In this document: positions 1-11,600 of the stretch, piece by piece | How positions within the stretch are numbered: the stretch's first letter is position 1 | How the letters are laid out: every line of letters begins with the position of its first letter | NCBI GenBank assembly: GCA_028571685.1 | Contig: CM053162.1 | Coordinates: 66,204,351 to 66,268,350, forward strand | Origin: Heterohyrax brucei | Taxonomy: Eukaryota > Chordata > Mammalia > Hyracoidea > Procaviidae | Length of the DNA: 64,000 nt | Reading direction: 5' to 3' | Made by a program: the position numbers and the translations under genes | Notes under the pieces: generated by a model | What the model was told of the DNA's origin: nothing | What the model saw: only the letters and a program-made list of their open reading frames with translations | Database searches by the model: none

Positions 1-560
1 ATTGAAACTTGTAAATAGTAACTACTGCCTGTAACTATCAATTCTTCTCCACTAGTCTCAACTCAGGCTACAGTGGTTTGTGAGGCATGTTAGAGGTCTA
101 GGATATTCTGCTCTGTGCCAGCTTTTAATGTGGCAGGGATACCAATTTTATTTACCTAGATCATTGAACAAGGCTTGTTTATCCTTAAACAACTTGAAAG
201 ATTTTGGTGAATTGTCTAATCATTTTCAACACTATTTATGTGCCAAAATAAATGTATGAATACCACGAAACACTGTTTATACATAAAGTATGACTTATTT
301 GAAGTCATCTGAAGATACAACAGCAGCAGTCTACTAGAATCTGAAAAATAAGTATTTTCTTTAAAACTACAGATATTATACAGTTAATATCCTTAGATGA
401 AATCAAGGTTTTAGTACATGGAGAAAGCTTTCTTTATTCAATTGTAAAGCCACAAATGTAAGTGAAAGGATTCAGAAAGGTTTGAGTTTCACCAGAATCT
501 CATTAGAACTGTCATGAGAATTAAAAAAATTATTTTATTGCCATAAATCCTAGATTTATG
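1..560. other. Unique AT-rich DNA, no feature seen
   Basis: I recognise no repeat, exon or RNA gene here. The base composition is ordinary AT-rich mammalian intergenic or intronic DNA. Confidence 0.5.
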
Positions 561-564
561 TTTT

Positions 565-705
565 GTACATGAGTGGTTAAGAGCTACGACTGCTAACCAA
601 GAGGTTACCAGTTTGAATCCACTAGCTGCTCCTTAGAAACTGTACGTGGCAGTTTTATCCTGTTCTATAGGGTTGTTATGAGTCAGAATGTACTCAAAAG
701 CAATC
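565..705 (+). repeat. AfroSINE, 5' edge truncated
   Basis: The tRNA-related head (GAGTGGTTAAGAGCTACGAC, then TGCTAACCAA) is followed by a B-box-like stretch and the body, ending in the shared tail (GGTTGTTATGAGTCAGAAT). No long T-rich end remains. The copy is diverged. Confidence 0.85.
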
Positions 706-809
706 AATTATAAGAAATTGTAGTGTGATACTACTGGCCTTCAATTTTTAGAAATTTAATTTTAGGAGATTAGAATTTCAGGATCATTTTTCCTTTTTAG
801 TAACTCCCA

Positions 810-866
810 GGAAATCCTGGTGGCATAGTGTTGAAGCCCTCATCTGCTAACCAATTTACATCCGGC
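810..866 (+). repeat. AfroSINE 5' fragment
   Basis: Only the head is present (GGAAATCCTGGTGGCATAGT and CTGCTAACCAA). The body and tail are absent, so this is a broken copy. Confidence 0.7.
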
Positions 867-1144
867 TGTGCTGGTCCCCTTGAGCAGAGGGCTAGCTACA
901 TGGGGGAGGGGCAGGTAGGGCACATGTCCTGGGCACATCTGTGCGCCAGGGTGCCACTAGAGGTGAGCATCGATGAGCAGTTTTGATTGGCCATCACAAT
1001 TTCCATCAGCAACCGTGAGAAATCTTTCAGTAACTTAGCACTAGTTTCTCTAGAGGCTATTTCCATAGATAGGCATCTGCCTGTATGCTGACACCTATTG
1101 CAAACACGCAGATAAAATGTGCTATCCATCCCTCGGGGAACACT

Positions 1145-1230
1145 AAGTGGTACATCTCTTTTTCATGTGCAGTCACACAGCTAGTGAATGCCTAGCTGGG
1201 GTTTGAAATCCAGTGCTCTTGCTGGTCTGT
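1145..1230 (-). repeat. Possible MIR core fragment
   Basis: 'GTCACACAGCTAGTGAATG' followed by 'GGTTTGAAATCCAGTGCTC' resembles the conserved core of the ancient tRNA-derived MIR SINE. The piece is short and strand assignment is tentative. Confidence 0.5.
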
Positions 1231-1326
1231 AGCAGCTATTCATGGTGAAGGTCCAGGTGGTAAACTGCTCAGGTAACTCATTAGGATCTACTCAACAGCA
1301 ACAGATTCTAGGTTGGTGCTTAATCC

Positions 1327-1496
1327 TGGAGCCTGGTGGTGCAGTACTTAGAAGTCCAGGTTGCTGAACAGAAAGTTGGCAGTTCAAATCCACCAGGTGA
1401 TTCTTGGGACCCATATAGAGGCAGTTCTACTTTGCCTCATAGGGTTGCCATGAGTTGAAATCAATTTGATGGCAACGGTTTGGTTTTTGGTTTTGG
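1327..1496 (+). repeat. AfroSINE, near full length
   Basis: Head, B-box-like 'GGCAGTTCAAATCCACCAGG', body and tail are all present, ending in 'GGTTTGGTTTTTGGTTTTGG'. This is the common form of about 170 bases. Confidence 0.9.
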
Positions 1497-1506
1497 AACT
1501 TAATCT

Positions 1507-1738
1507 TGGCATCCCTGCAGGGAACAAATTGTTAAGTGCTTGACTATTAACTGGACTACTAACTGAAAAGCTGGAGGTTAGAACATACCCAGAAGAGCCT
1601 CAGAAGAATGACTTGACGATCCACTTTCAAAAGGTCACTGCCTTGAGAATTCTATGGAGCGCAGTTCTGTCTGCAACACAGAGAGTCACTGTGAGTTGAA
1701 ATCATCTTTAGCAACTAGTTTTCTGGGTTTTTTTGTTT
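1507..1738 (+). repeat. AfroSINE, long variant
   Basis: This copy has an extra middle segment (CCTCAGAAGAATGACTTGAC, then GATCCACTTTC) between head and tail. The same segment occurs in the copy at 1917-2118, so it marks a distinct subfamily of about 210-230 bases. Confidence 0.75.
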
Positions 1739-1762
1739 CTTTGGTCCTTAACTGTAGTCCAT

Positions 1763-1916
1763 TCAAACCCACTGCTGTTGATTCCAACTCATAACGATCC
1801 TATTGGTCAGAGTAGAATTGCTCCATAGAGTTTCTGAGGAGCACCTAGTAGATTCCAACTGCTGACCTTTTGGTTAGCAGTTGTAGCACTTAACCACTAT
1901 GACACCAAGGTAGTCC
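1763..1916 (-). repeat. AfroSINE, antisense
   Basis: Reverse complement of the common form: the tail lies at the low end (TTGATTCCAACTCATAACGA) and the tRNA-like head at the high end (TTTTGGTTAGCAGTTGTAGC). It sits between two long-variant copies of the opposite orientation. Confidence 0.88.
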
Positions 1917-2118
1917 CTTGATGGTACAAATGGTTAGTGTGTTCAGTTGCTAACTGGAAGGTTGGACGTATGAGTCTACGCAGAGTCACCACAGAAGGAA
2001 AGCCTGATAATCTAAATTACTTTTGAAAAAGTAGTCATTGAAAACAGAAGCAGTGCAGTTCTACTCTGACACACATAGGATATCTATGAGTCAGAGTTGA
2101 CTAAACAGCAGCTGGCTC
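1917..2118 (+). repeat. AfroSINE, long variant
   Basis: Same extra middle segment as the copy at 1507-1738 (CAGAAGGAAAGCCTGATAAT), ending at the shared tail (ATGAGTCAGAGTTGACT). It directly abuts the preceding antisense SINE. Confidence 0.78.
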
Positions 2119-2587
2119 CTACTGAACCTTAAAGGTCACTTTATAGACTAGGAGCTCCAGGCAGTTACTTTGCCAACTGGGTCCTTCACACATGGTTTTG
2201 AATGGCTTTCTTTGGGTTCTGGAATTCTCCCTTCCTCCTCTGCTGAGAAGGCAGCAGGATCACTACTCTTAAAGCTGTGTCACTCAGAAGGGAACATGAA
2301 GACAAAATGGGGACGTAACTGGAAAGTCATTTTTTATAGGATAAAGCAAGTGTTTTCTCAGTAAGTGAAGGTTTGTTAGACTGGCTTGGGGGAAATGATA
2401 GTAATAACCAGACCAGAGCAGAAATCAGATAGTACAGACCCCCTTATTTTTCCCAGGGGAAAAACCAAACCTGAGGAAGCAGAGGAAGGTACTCACCCAA
2501 AGGCTTCTATCTCGATAATGACCATGTGAGGACTTTCCCAGGTCTCCTAAGTGTCTTTCCAGACTTCTTCTTGTATTTATTACCCTA

Positions 2588-3090
2588 TTCTATGAATTGT
2601 GTCTCCCCAAAATGTGTGTCTAGTTGGCTAGGCCATGATTCCCAGTATTGTGTGATTGTCTTCCGTTTTGTCATCTGACGTGATTTTGCCATGTGTTGTA
2701 TATTCTACCCCTATGGCTATGATGTTAATGAGGCAAGATTGGAGACAGTTATGTGAATGAGGTAGGTCTCAGTACACAAGTTTGTGTTGTATCTTGAGTC
2801 AATCTGTTTTGCTGTATAAAAGAGAGAAGTCAGTAGAGACATAGGGAGACCTCTATTACCAAAAAGGCAGAGCTGGGAGCAGAATGTCCTGCTCAGAGAA
2901 GATCCCAGACTAGGGAAAACAGATGTCAAGGACCATCCCCCAGAGCCATCAGGGAAAGAGAAAGTCTTTCCCTGGAGCCAGCACTCTGAAGTCAGACTTT
3001 TAGCCCCCTAACTGTAAGCAGGATAAATTTTTCCTTAATAAAATCATCAGCTTGGAACATTTTGCTACAGTAGCACTAGATAACTAAGAT
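2588..3090 (+). repeat. MaLR-like solo LTR
   Basis: It begins near a degraded TGTTATGGATTGAATTGTG start and ends in the family 3' end 'GCACTAGATAACTAAGA'. Internal landmarks shared with the LTRs at 46544-47237 and 56393-56930 are the 'TGGCTAGGCCATGATTCCCA' block, a 'TAATGAGGCA' block, and 'AGCCAGCACTCTGAAGT'. 'TAATAAAATCATC' near the end is a candidate polyadenylation region. The MaLR assignment rests on resemblance to MLT1/MST LTR ends; the exact family name is unknown to me. Confidence 0.75.
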
Positions 3091-3239
3091 ATACTTCTGT
3101 AAATGAATAAATGATAGTATATTGGTTCTTCTATTTAAAGATGTACATCTATGTATACATATTTAGTATTTTAAACTATTGATAAAATTTTACAGGGATT
3201 AGTTTCTCATTAAACAGTTAACACACACATTGCCTTATG

Positions 3240-3750
3240 ACATTGGTTGCCAAGCCCAAGACATGACACTCACCTTTTCAAATTTCGGCTCCCTGTTACC
3301 AATATTCCAGTCCCTTTTGTCCTGTCTTCCTTGACCATGGGCTAGCGTGCCTATTGAGTATCAACTTGTTCTGTGGGCCTGTCTGATCTCTGGCTGAAGC
3401 GTGACTCTCAGGAGTGATTTCAGTACTGAAATAAAATGGTATCTGGGGGTCATACTCTTGGAGTTTCTGTAGTTTCTGCCAGACCAATATGTCTAGTCTT
3501 TTTTGTGAGTCAGCATTTTGTTCTACATTTTTCTCCAGCTCTGTCCAGGACCCTCTATTGTCAGCCCTGTCAGAGCAGTCAGTCAGTGGCAGTGGCCAGG
3601 TACCATCTGGTTGTGCCGAACTCAGTCTGGTAGAGGACGTGATGGTTGTGGTCCCTTAGCCCTATGGACTAGTCTTTCCCTTGTATCTTTAGTTGTCTGT
3701 GTTCTCCCTTGCTCCAGAGTGCACACTTGTGTTTCCAGGGAATTATTTCT
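3240..3750 (-). repeat. Probable older L1 3' UTR fragment
   Basis: The block at 3588-3640 (GTGGCCAGGTACCATCTGGT) matches the 3' UTR of the L1 at 8078-8100 (GTGGCCAGGCACCATCCGGT). The following 'GACTAGTCTTTCCCTTGTAT' is typical of antisense mammalian L1 3' UTRs. Open frames of 60-107 codons here are incidental. Confidence 0.45.
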
Positions 3751-3784
3751 CAAATTCATTACAGATACAACAAAATACACATTA

Positions 3785-3796
3785 AAAAAAAAAAAA
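3785..3796 (+). repeat. Short poly(A) tract
   Basis: A run of about 12 A residues. No retrogene body is recognisable upstream. Confidence 0.6.
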
Positions 3797-4347
3797 TGTT
3801 TATACAAGATATTTTCCGTAGTGACATTGGGAAGAAAATGAAACAGCAGCTTAAAAAGTGGATTAGAGGAGATGAAACAACGTTATCTAGTTCTTGGGAT
3901 AAAACTCATTTAGGATTAGAGAGGTTTTGGCATATGCCTCAGTATTATTTGGTGAAATTCTCAGTTTACTTTTTCCATCAGTCACGAAGTACCAGCTTTG
4001 GATTTGTTGCCTAGGAGGCACTGTCTTTCCCATCTAGTCTGTTCTCTGGGCTTCAGCTGAAAGCTGTCATCTTGTTCAGAACTGAACATTGAGTGCACAT
4101 GATACCATGTCAGCACTGACAGCAGAGCAAATCTTTTCTCCTCCATCAAAGGAGTAGGCTACCAGAGGATACGGGCAAGTGCCTGGGCTTTCTGTGAGGC
4201 TGAGGACTATGGGTTACTTTGCTTCCATGTATCAGGAGCTTTGTACTTCCCTAAGCGAATATGCCTGACAGGAACCAGTGTGGTGTACACTACTGGGACA
4301 ACTGTCTTCTTCAGCAGCAGCCACACCTGTTGCTGAACTTTCTGAGT

Positions 4348-4514
4348 AGAACCCAAACAAACTCGCCACTGTCAAGTCGATTCCTACCTATAGTTACCCA
4401 ATAGACAGAGTAGAACTGCCCCATAGAGTTTCCAGTGAGCACTTGGCAGATTTGAACTGCTAACCATTTGGTTAGCAGCCATACCACTTAAGCACTATGC
4501 CACCAGGATTTCCT
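4348..4514 (-). repeat. AfroSINE, antisense, near full length
   Basis: It starts with the reversed tail (CAAACAAACTCGCCACTGTC), passes through 'AGAACTGCCCCATAGAGTTT', and ends at the reversed head (CACTATGCCACCAGGATTTC). Confidence 0.9.
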
Positions 4515-5495
4515 TCAGAGTAGAAACTTGTTCGAAATCCCCATGAAACTTAGAAACTGGTCCTGGGAATTTTGGAAAAATCCTTTGAGAATCATCTTTC
4601 CTATTCCAACTTTTCATGTAGGGTGTCTCTAGAGTCCACTTGTTGGGGGACAAAGTAATCCATGTTTTTTAAAAAATATTCTGAAGCAGCACCGTCTTTA
4701 ATTTATGGATCTGTTCAATTCTGCAGATGTTTATCAAATCCTTGCTTAGGTAGGAGTTAGTTGTTTCAGATACAACATCAAACAAGGCATGGTCTCTGAG
4801 TTCAGGGAACTTTGTACAGAAGACAAAAAAATGTAACAGTTCCCTTTGGTACACACTGTGTGTAACTGACTTATCTGATACTTGCAGTTAATCTGAGCCT
4901 GATTCAAAAGCCCAAATGTTACCTACTCTACCATACTGCTTTTCAGTGACAAGAATCAAGACTTTACCTTGCCCTCTAAGCCCTTTCTAGCTCCTTTGTG
5001 AATTTGCCGGTTTCTTTCTGGCACTTATGGAATTTTCTTACCCCGCTGGGAAGGAATTACTTAATGATGTAAATAAAATAATTAGCTGAGAAAATGCTAA
5101 TAGATAGCCATTAACTGCTCTTGTTTTATTTTATGTTGTTAACAGACATTTCAAAATAAATGCTCTATACTTTTTGAGGCAATTAAATCACAAAGTGAAT
5201 AATACTTTAAATTGCAGCCCAACCCTATCCACAGACCCCCAAGCACTTGGGAGGACAGTGGTTGGGAAAGCCACATCCTGGAGGGCACCCTCAAAGGCAA
5301 GTTTTACTCCTGGGCTACCCTGGCATCTGAATTTTCGTTGTGGTCATTAGTATTTGCCATTTCAGGAATCCCACAAGTGATTTTTTAGAACCACAGGTGA
5401 TTAAGTCAAAACTGAAGTCTCATAGGTTTGAAGTTAATTTTCACTTAAATGGGAAATTATATAATGTCTACTAAGAGCTAAAAGGAAACACCTAT
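4515..5495. other. Unique DNA, no gene seen
   Basis: No repeat family or exon is recognisable. Frames are short and show no familiar motif. Confidence 0.45.
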
Positions 5496-5499
5496 CACT

Positions 5500-5690
5500 T
5501 CACTTTTTCAAAGAACTACAAGCTATTATTTAATTCCCACAAAATCACTTTGAGGCTCAGAATTTTCATCTCTATTTCACACATGAGAAGGAGAAGAAAC
5601 CATCTGAGGTTCAACATCTGGCCCCAGGCCATGTAACAAATCAATATCAGAGTAGAGATCAGAACTTGGATTCTTTTGACTTTGCTGCTT
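5500..5690 (-). repeat. MIR element
   Basis: Order of landmarks: 'TCCCACAAAATCACTTTGAG', 'CATCTCTATTTCACACATGA', 'GGCCATGTAACAAATCA' and 'AGAGATCAGAACTTGGATTC'. These are the MIR signature 'ttttacagatgaggaaactgag' region and core, strongly decayed. Confidence 0.65.
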
Positions 5691-6319
5691 TGAGGACAAT
5701 ACGACTTGGAAATTGACCCATCTTTGAAAAATCAGGCTCCTTGGCAAAGTCCCTGTGTCCTTTGTAAGTCAAAACCTTTTGACTTTTATTTCAGTCTCTT
5801 TAGATGCTCTCACCTCTCCAAAAGACATTGAAAAAAAAAATCAAAAGCTCTTGGTGGGCATCAAAGAAATACAAAGTCCATAGAGCTGTTTCATCTGTTA
5901 ACCGTGTTTGTCTACCATCTTCAGAACTAATTTATCCCTTCTTTTTAGGCTTTTGTAAAGTATGATAATTCTTAGATCAGCTCAGTAGGATTCTTGTATA
6001 CTTCCAGTTGACTGGAGAGAAGAACCTAGTCAGAGAAAAATTTCCTTTCTTGATTTCATCTGTTAGGACAGACAAATCAGCAAACAATGTCACTTCAGAG
6101 AAAATGATTTCTTACTTCTTTTCTAACACAGCCATTCCAAGGCAAGGGTAAACAAAAGTCACTGATGAAACTAACAGAATTTAAACATGGGCATCTAAGA
6201 GGTCATGTGAATTCCTTTCTTCCCCTGTGGGGGACATTTATGCTCCTGTCAATCTCATTTGTACCAGACTGCAGACCACGTGTGTACAGCCCCATCGTCT
6301 GACCCATATTCACATTTAC

Positions 6320-6398
6320 AGTAAGTGACCCTGGCCCCTAGGGTCGCCATGAGTCGGATCCGACTCGATGGCACTTGGCTTGCCTTGGCTTGGCTTGG
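6320..6398 (+). repeat. RTE/AfroSINE-type 3' terminus with CTTGG repeats
   Basis: Only the 3' end is present: 'TCGCCATGAGTCGGATCCGA', then 'CTCGATGGCACTTGGCTTG' and a short array of CTTGG/GGCTT units. This terminus differs from the usual AfroSINE ending (GGCAGTGGGTTTGG) and recurs elsewhere as very short insertions. Confidence 0.75.
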
Positions 6399-6562
6399 CT
6401 GGTACAGTGTTGGATAGCTATGGCTACTAACCAAAACTCTGGTAATTGTAGTCCACCAGCCACTCTTAGGAAGTCCTATGGGGCAGTTCTATTCTGTCCT
6501 AAAGGGTCACTATTATACAGAATTGACTTAATGGCAATGGGTTTGGTTTTACTCTTTTTTGG
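6399..6562 (+). repeat. AfroSINE
   Basis: Head (TGGTACAGTGTTGGATAGCT), body (GGAAGTCCTATGGGGCAGTT) and tail (AATGGCAATGGGTTTGGTTT) are present. It directly follows the CTTGG-repeat terminus. Confidence 0.87.
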
Positions 6563-6749
6563 AAACAGAAATCACCAGGGCTAATCAGAGTATAAAATAC
6601 ACTTGGAAACCACCAGAGCATTCTCATAAGATAAGAGATGGAGTGGAGGGGCCGCAGATAGCCAGAGGCAGAAAGGAAAATGGCAATTTCAGAGCATCAG
6701 TTGGCACCAAGAGAGTACTCGATGGAACAGACATTTTTAGAGTGACTCT

Positions 6750-7212
6750 GAGTCGTCTAGAGTTTCTATATCAGAAATACTGTGAGTGAATGGCTTTAAC
6801 AAAGAGAAATTTAATTTCTGTCACAGTCTGCTAGGCTGTAAGTCCAAATTCAGGGCATCAGCTCCAGAGGGAATCTTTCACTGTCGGCTTTGGAGGAAGG
6901 TCCTTGTCCTCAATCTCCTAGTGGACTGGGAGCTTCTGAAACATAGAGACCTTGGATCCGAAGGATATGCTTGGCTCCTGGCACTGCTTTTTGGTGGCAC
7001 GAGGTCCCCAGCTTGCTGGTTGCTGCCCTTTCCTTTCTATCCCGTCAGATTGCCTCAAGGCACAACACACTTGCAGATTGAGTCCTGCCTTAACAACACA
7101 GTCACTGCCCGTCTTCTCTCATTAATGTCACAGAGGCATGATTTATACCATACAGGAACATTATACAATACTGGGAATCACAGCCTAGCCAAATTGCTAC
7201 ATACGTTTTTTG
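6750..7212 (-). repeat. MaLR-like LTR, antisense
   Basis: Read on the minus strand it matches the plus-strand LTRs: the high end holds the complement of 'GGCTAGGCCATGATTCCCAG' (as CTGGGAATCACAGCCTAGCC), and the low end the complement of the LTR 3' end. 'GGCTTTAACAAAGAGAAATT' and 'AGTCCAAATTCAGGGCATCA' recur in the antisense copy at 32796-33290. A 172-codon plus-strand frame crossing it is accidental. Confidence 0.7.
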
Positions 7213-7258
7213 AATGTCTCTGTGCTGGCTACTGTTTATACTCCCTTTTGTCTTTCCC

Positions 7259-7369
7259 TAACTGTTCTACCCATTTCGTTGAACTGCACACGTGTGACCC
7301 ATGAGTCGGATCCGACTTGACGGCACTTGGCTTGGCTAACTGTTCTACCCATTTCATTGAACTGCACAC
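7259..7369 (+). repeat. 45-base RTE-tail insertion between 33-base direct repeats
   Basis: Positions 7259-7291 and 7337-7369 are 33-base direct repeats with one mismatch (G/A at 7278/7356). Between them lie 45 bases that end in an RTE/AfroSINE-type terminus (ATGAGTCGGATCCGACTTGA, then CGGCACTTGGCTTGGC). This is the structure of a target-primed insertion with an unusually large target-site duplication and almost no element body. Confidence 0.85.
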
Positions 7370-7385
7370 ATTAATATAGGGTGTT

Positions 7386-7500
7386 TCATGACAGGGGGAG
7401 CAGTGGAAGCTACATAGAGGTGGGCATGTAAATTTATATGAGAATGTACATTTTCACTCAGTCATACTAAATAAAAAATACATAAAAATTAAAAAGAAAT
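7386..7500 (+). repeat. Very short plus-strand L1 3' end
   Basis: 'GGTGGGCATGTAAATTTATA' and 'GAATGTACATTTTCACTCAG' are the reverse complement of the 3' UTR end of the minus-strand L1 copies (7620-7690 and 26215-26275). An A-rich tail with 'AATAAAAAATACATAAAAAT' follows. It is an extremely 5'-truncated L1 insertion of about 115 bases. Confidence 0.8.
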
Positions 7501-7590
7501 TTCTTTATGGCTATGGGTATATGTTTGAAATATACATAAGGTGCATGTTGGAAACTTTCTTTTTTATATATATATATTTTATTTAACATG

Positions 7591-7618
7591 CCAAGCCAAG
7601 TGCCGTAGAGTCAGATAC
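7591..7618 (-). repeat. RTE-tail micro-insertion in L1 3' UTR
   Basis: On the minus strand this reads as the RTE/AfroSINE-type terminus ending in CGGCACTTGGCTTGGC. The undisturbed L1 end can be inferred from the inverted copy at 7440-7470, which lacks these bases, so they are an insertion. Flanking duplication is at most 2-3 bases. Confidence 0.65.
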
Positions 7619-8630
7619 GACTCAGAGTGAAAATGTACATTCCTGTATAAATTTACATGCCCACATATATGCATCTTCCACTGCTCTCCCTGTCCGATGA
7701 CAGCACACTATTCCTCTCTGCTCCATACATGTCTCATCCTCCCAACAGCCTCCTTTCTGCTCCTCTCCACCCACTCTCCTTCCTCCAGCCAGAGGTCAGC
7801 AGGATGATATCCTATAGATGTATAGAACCATAAAGTGCAACCAATATATGGTCACTCTGCATTGCCACGTCCAATCTATTCCTGTCCAAAGAGTGGACCT
7901 TCGTTATAATTTATGGGTAAGGGCAGCATCAGGGCTGGGGGCCATGCTCTCAGGGGAACCCTGAAACCGCTGGACCATCAATTGAGGTCTTTTAGTGGAG
8001 ATCTCAGGATGGACCCCTTTTTATTCTTGTGTTGCCAGTGAGACTCAACCTAGTGAGCTCCATCATGGCTATCACCGCTGGTGGCCAGGCACCATCCGGT
8101 TCTCCTGGTCCCAAGTCAATGAAGGCACCCACTCTTGCAGGTCATTCTGTCTTCTAGGTTGTCTTTACCGCATGTCATTTTGGTCCTCGGTGAGCATCCG
8201 TTCCTGCTGAGTTGGGACCATTTGCTGAGTCCTCGGATGGCAGCTTGGCAGCTTTTAAGACACCAGATGCCACTCACCAATGTGGGGTGCAGAGAGCTCT
8301 CTTAGCAAAATGCTAGTTGTGCCAATTGGCCTCAATTTCGCCTACGAGCATGGTCCCCTGCCCCCTGCCCAAGCTACTCTATCCTTGCAATATTGGGTTA
8401 AGATGGAAGGCGTACTCAAGGTATGCTGAAGTCCACTTAATATTGTTCTTGTTTCTAACGTGTGCTATCACCGTTTTCTCCCAGCCAGATTTCTAGCAAC
8501 TATCTAAACTAAACCCTCCCCCGCTCACCCTCCCTCCCTCCCTTGCAGCTGTCAAAGAGTCTTTTCTTCTATACACAAGTCTGTTTCTGAGATCTTATCA
8601 TAGAGGTCTCATACAGTATTTGTCCCTTTG

Positions 8631-11600
8631 TCACTGACTACTTTCACTCAACATAATGTCTTCCAGTTGAAACCAAGTTAGGAGATGTTTCCTGGAATCG
8701 TCATTATTCTTTATCATTGCATAGTGCTCCATTGAGTATATGTACCATAGTTTACCTATCCATTCTTCTGTTGTTGGGCATCTGGGTTGATTCCATCTTT
8801 ATGCTGTCGTGGACTGTGCTGCGATAAACATTCTCGTTCATGTGTCTGTTGGTGTGAAAGGCCTTGATTCTGTAGGATATATTCCAAATAGTCGAATTAC
8901 TGGATCAAATGGTATATCGACATCCAATTTTTTAAGGAAGCGCCAGATTGCCTTCCGAAGAGGCTGGACCAGTTTGCAACCCCACCAACAGTGTAGGAGG
9001 GTTCTACTTTCTCCACAGCCTCTCCAGCATTTGTTGTTTTGTGTTTTCTGCATCATGGTCAATCTTGTTGGGGTGAGATGTTATCTCATTGTCGTCTTGA
9101 TTTGAGTTTCTTTAATAACTAAAGATCGTGAACATGTCCGCATGTGTTTTTTGGCTGCCTGGATCTCCTCTTTAGTGAAATGTCTGTCCCTCTCTTTGCC
9201 CATTGCTTAATTGGATGGTTTATCTTCTTCTTATTGATATTTTGTAGTATCTTACAGATTATGGAGATCAGGCGTCAGTCTGACATAGAGTTGCCAAATA
9301 TTTTTTCCCATTCTGTGGGTGTTCTTTTAATTCTATTAATAAAGTCTTTGGATGAGCAAAAATGTTTGATTCTTAATAGTTCCCATTTATCTATTTTCTG
9401 TTGATCGTGGTTTCTTTGACAGATTTTGGAGTCTGTCCTCATTGTGTATTAAAACTTCCATTGTTGTTCCTACCTTTTCTTGGATGAGCTTTATCGTTTT
9501 AGGTTTGATATTTAGGTCTTTTATCCAGTTGGAGTTGGTTTTTGTGTAAGGTGTAAGATATGGATCTTGATTCAGTGTATTGCAGATGGATAACCAATTC
9601 TGCCAGCACCATTTGTTGAAGAGACTGTTTTTACCCCAGTTTAATGTCTTAGGGCCTTTGTCGAATATCAACTGTTCATAGGCAGATGGTGTCATCTCTG
9701 GGGTCTCAATTCTGTTCCATTGATCCATCTGTCTGTTGTACCAGTACCAGGCTGTTTTGACCACTGTGGCAGTGTAGCGTGTTCTAAGGTTGGGTAATGA
9801 GAGGCCTCCCAGTGTGTTCTTCTTCTTTAGTAGTACCTTACTTATCCGGAGCTTCTTCCCTTTCCAAACAAAATTGGTGATTTGTTTCTCCATCTCATTA
9901 AAAAATCATGCTGCAACTTATATTGGGATTGCATTATATAAATAAATTGCTTTGGGTAAAATAGACATTTTCACAATGTTAAGTCTTCCTATCCATGAGG
10001 AGGGTAGGTTTTTCCATTTATCTAAGTCTCTCTTAGTTTCTTGTAGTAAGGGCTTGTAGTTCTCTTTATAAAGGTCTGTTATTTCTCTGGTTAGATTAAT
10101 TCCTAGGTACTTTATCTTCTCAGGGGCTATCGTAAATGGTTTGATTTGACCATTTCTTCCTTACCAGTCTCGTTGTTGGTATAAAGGAATCCTACTGATT
10201 TACTTATGTTTATCTTGTATCCTGAGACTTTGCTGAACTCTTCTATCAGTTTGAGTAGCTTACTTATAGATTCCTTGGGATTCTCTGCATATACAATCAT
10301 ATCATCTGCAAACAGGGAGATTTTAATTTCCTCTTTGCTGATGCAGATGCCCTTTATTTCTTGGTCGTGTCTAATTGCTCTGGCTAGAACTTGTAGTACA
10401 ATGTTGAATAGGAGAGGTAAGAGTGGGCATCCTTGTCTAGTTCCTGGTCTCAAGGGAAAGTCTTTCAGTCTCTCTCCGTTCAGGATGATGTGGGCAATTG
10501 GCTTTGTATAAACGGTCCTTATTGTGTTGAGGAATTTGCCGTCTATGCCCATTTTGTTAAGAGTTTTTAGCATGAATGGGTGTTGGACTTTATCGAATGC
10601 CTTTTCTGCATCAATGGACAAAATCAGGTGATCCTTGTCTTTTGTGTTATATATGTAGTTAATCACATTGATTGTTTTTCTGATGTTGAACCAGCCTTGC
10701 ATCCCTGGTATGAATCCCATTTGGTCATGATGGATTATTTTCTTGATATGTTGTTGTATTCTGTTGGCAAGAATTTTGTTGAATATTTTTGCATCTAGAT
10801 TCATGAGTGATATTGGTCTGTAGTTCTCTTTCTTTGTTGGGTCTTTCCCTGGCTTAGGTAACAGGGTTATGCTGGCTTCATAGAATGAGTTTGGGAGTAC
10901 TCCATCCCTTTCTATACTATGAAATAGTCTCAATAGTATTGGAGATAACTCTTCTCTAAATGCTTGGTAGAATTCTTCAGTGAAGCCATCTGGGCCCAGA
11001 CTTTTTTTGGTTGGCAGTGTTTTGATGACATTTTCAATCTCTTCCTTTGTGATGGGTTTATTAAGTTGTTCTGCTTCACTTTGTGATAATTTGGGTAGGT
11101 GGTATGAGTCAAGGAATTGGTCCGTTTCCCCTAGGTTTTCAAATTTTGAAGTACAGTTTTTCATAGTATTCTGTTATGATATTTTTGATTTCTGTTGCAT
11201 CTGTGGTGACAACTCCACTCTTATTTCTAATTTGGGTTATTTGTTTTCTTTCCTGCTTTTCTTTAGTAAGTTTAGCCAGTGGTTTGTCAATTTTGTTGAT
11301 CTTTTCAAAAAACCAGCTTTTGGTCTTTTCAATTTTTTCAATTGTTTTTCTGTTCTCTAATTCATTTAGCTTTGCTCTAATCTTTCTGATCTCGTTTCTT
11401 CTGGTGCCCGAGGGGTTCCTCTGTTGTTCTCTTTCTACTTGTTCAAGCTGTAGAGTTAGTTCCTTGATTTGGCTTTTTTTTTTTCCTTCCAGATGTGTGC
11501 ATTTATGGAGATAAAGAGACCCATGAACACTGCTTTGGCTATATCCCATTGGTTCTGTTAGGAAGTGTTTTTGTTCTCATTGGAAGCCATGAATTTCTTT

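Noticed and set aside
565-705. tRNA gene candidate from the tRNA-like SINE head
   Set aside because: A- and B-box-like blocks are present, but the sequence cannot fold as a full tRNA and is one of about 30 SINE copies.
6786-7304. 172-codon plus-strand open frame
   Set aside because: It lies antisense to a MaLR-like LTR and crosses into the micro-insertion; no known domain.
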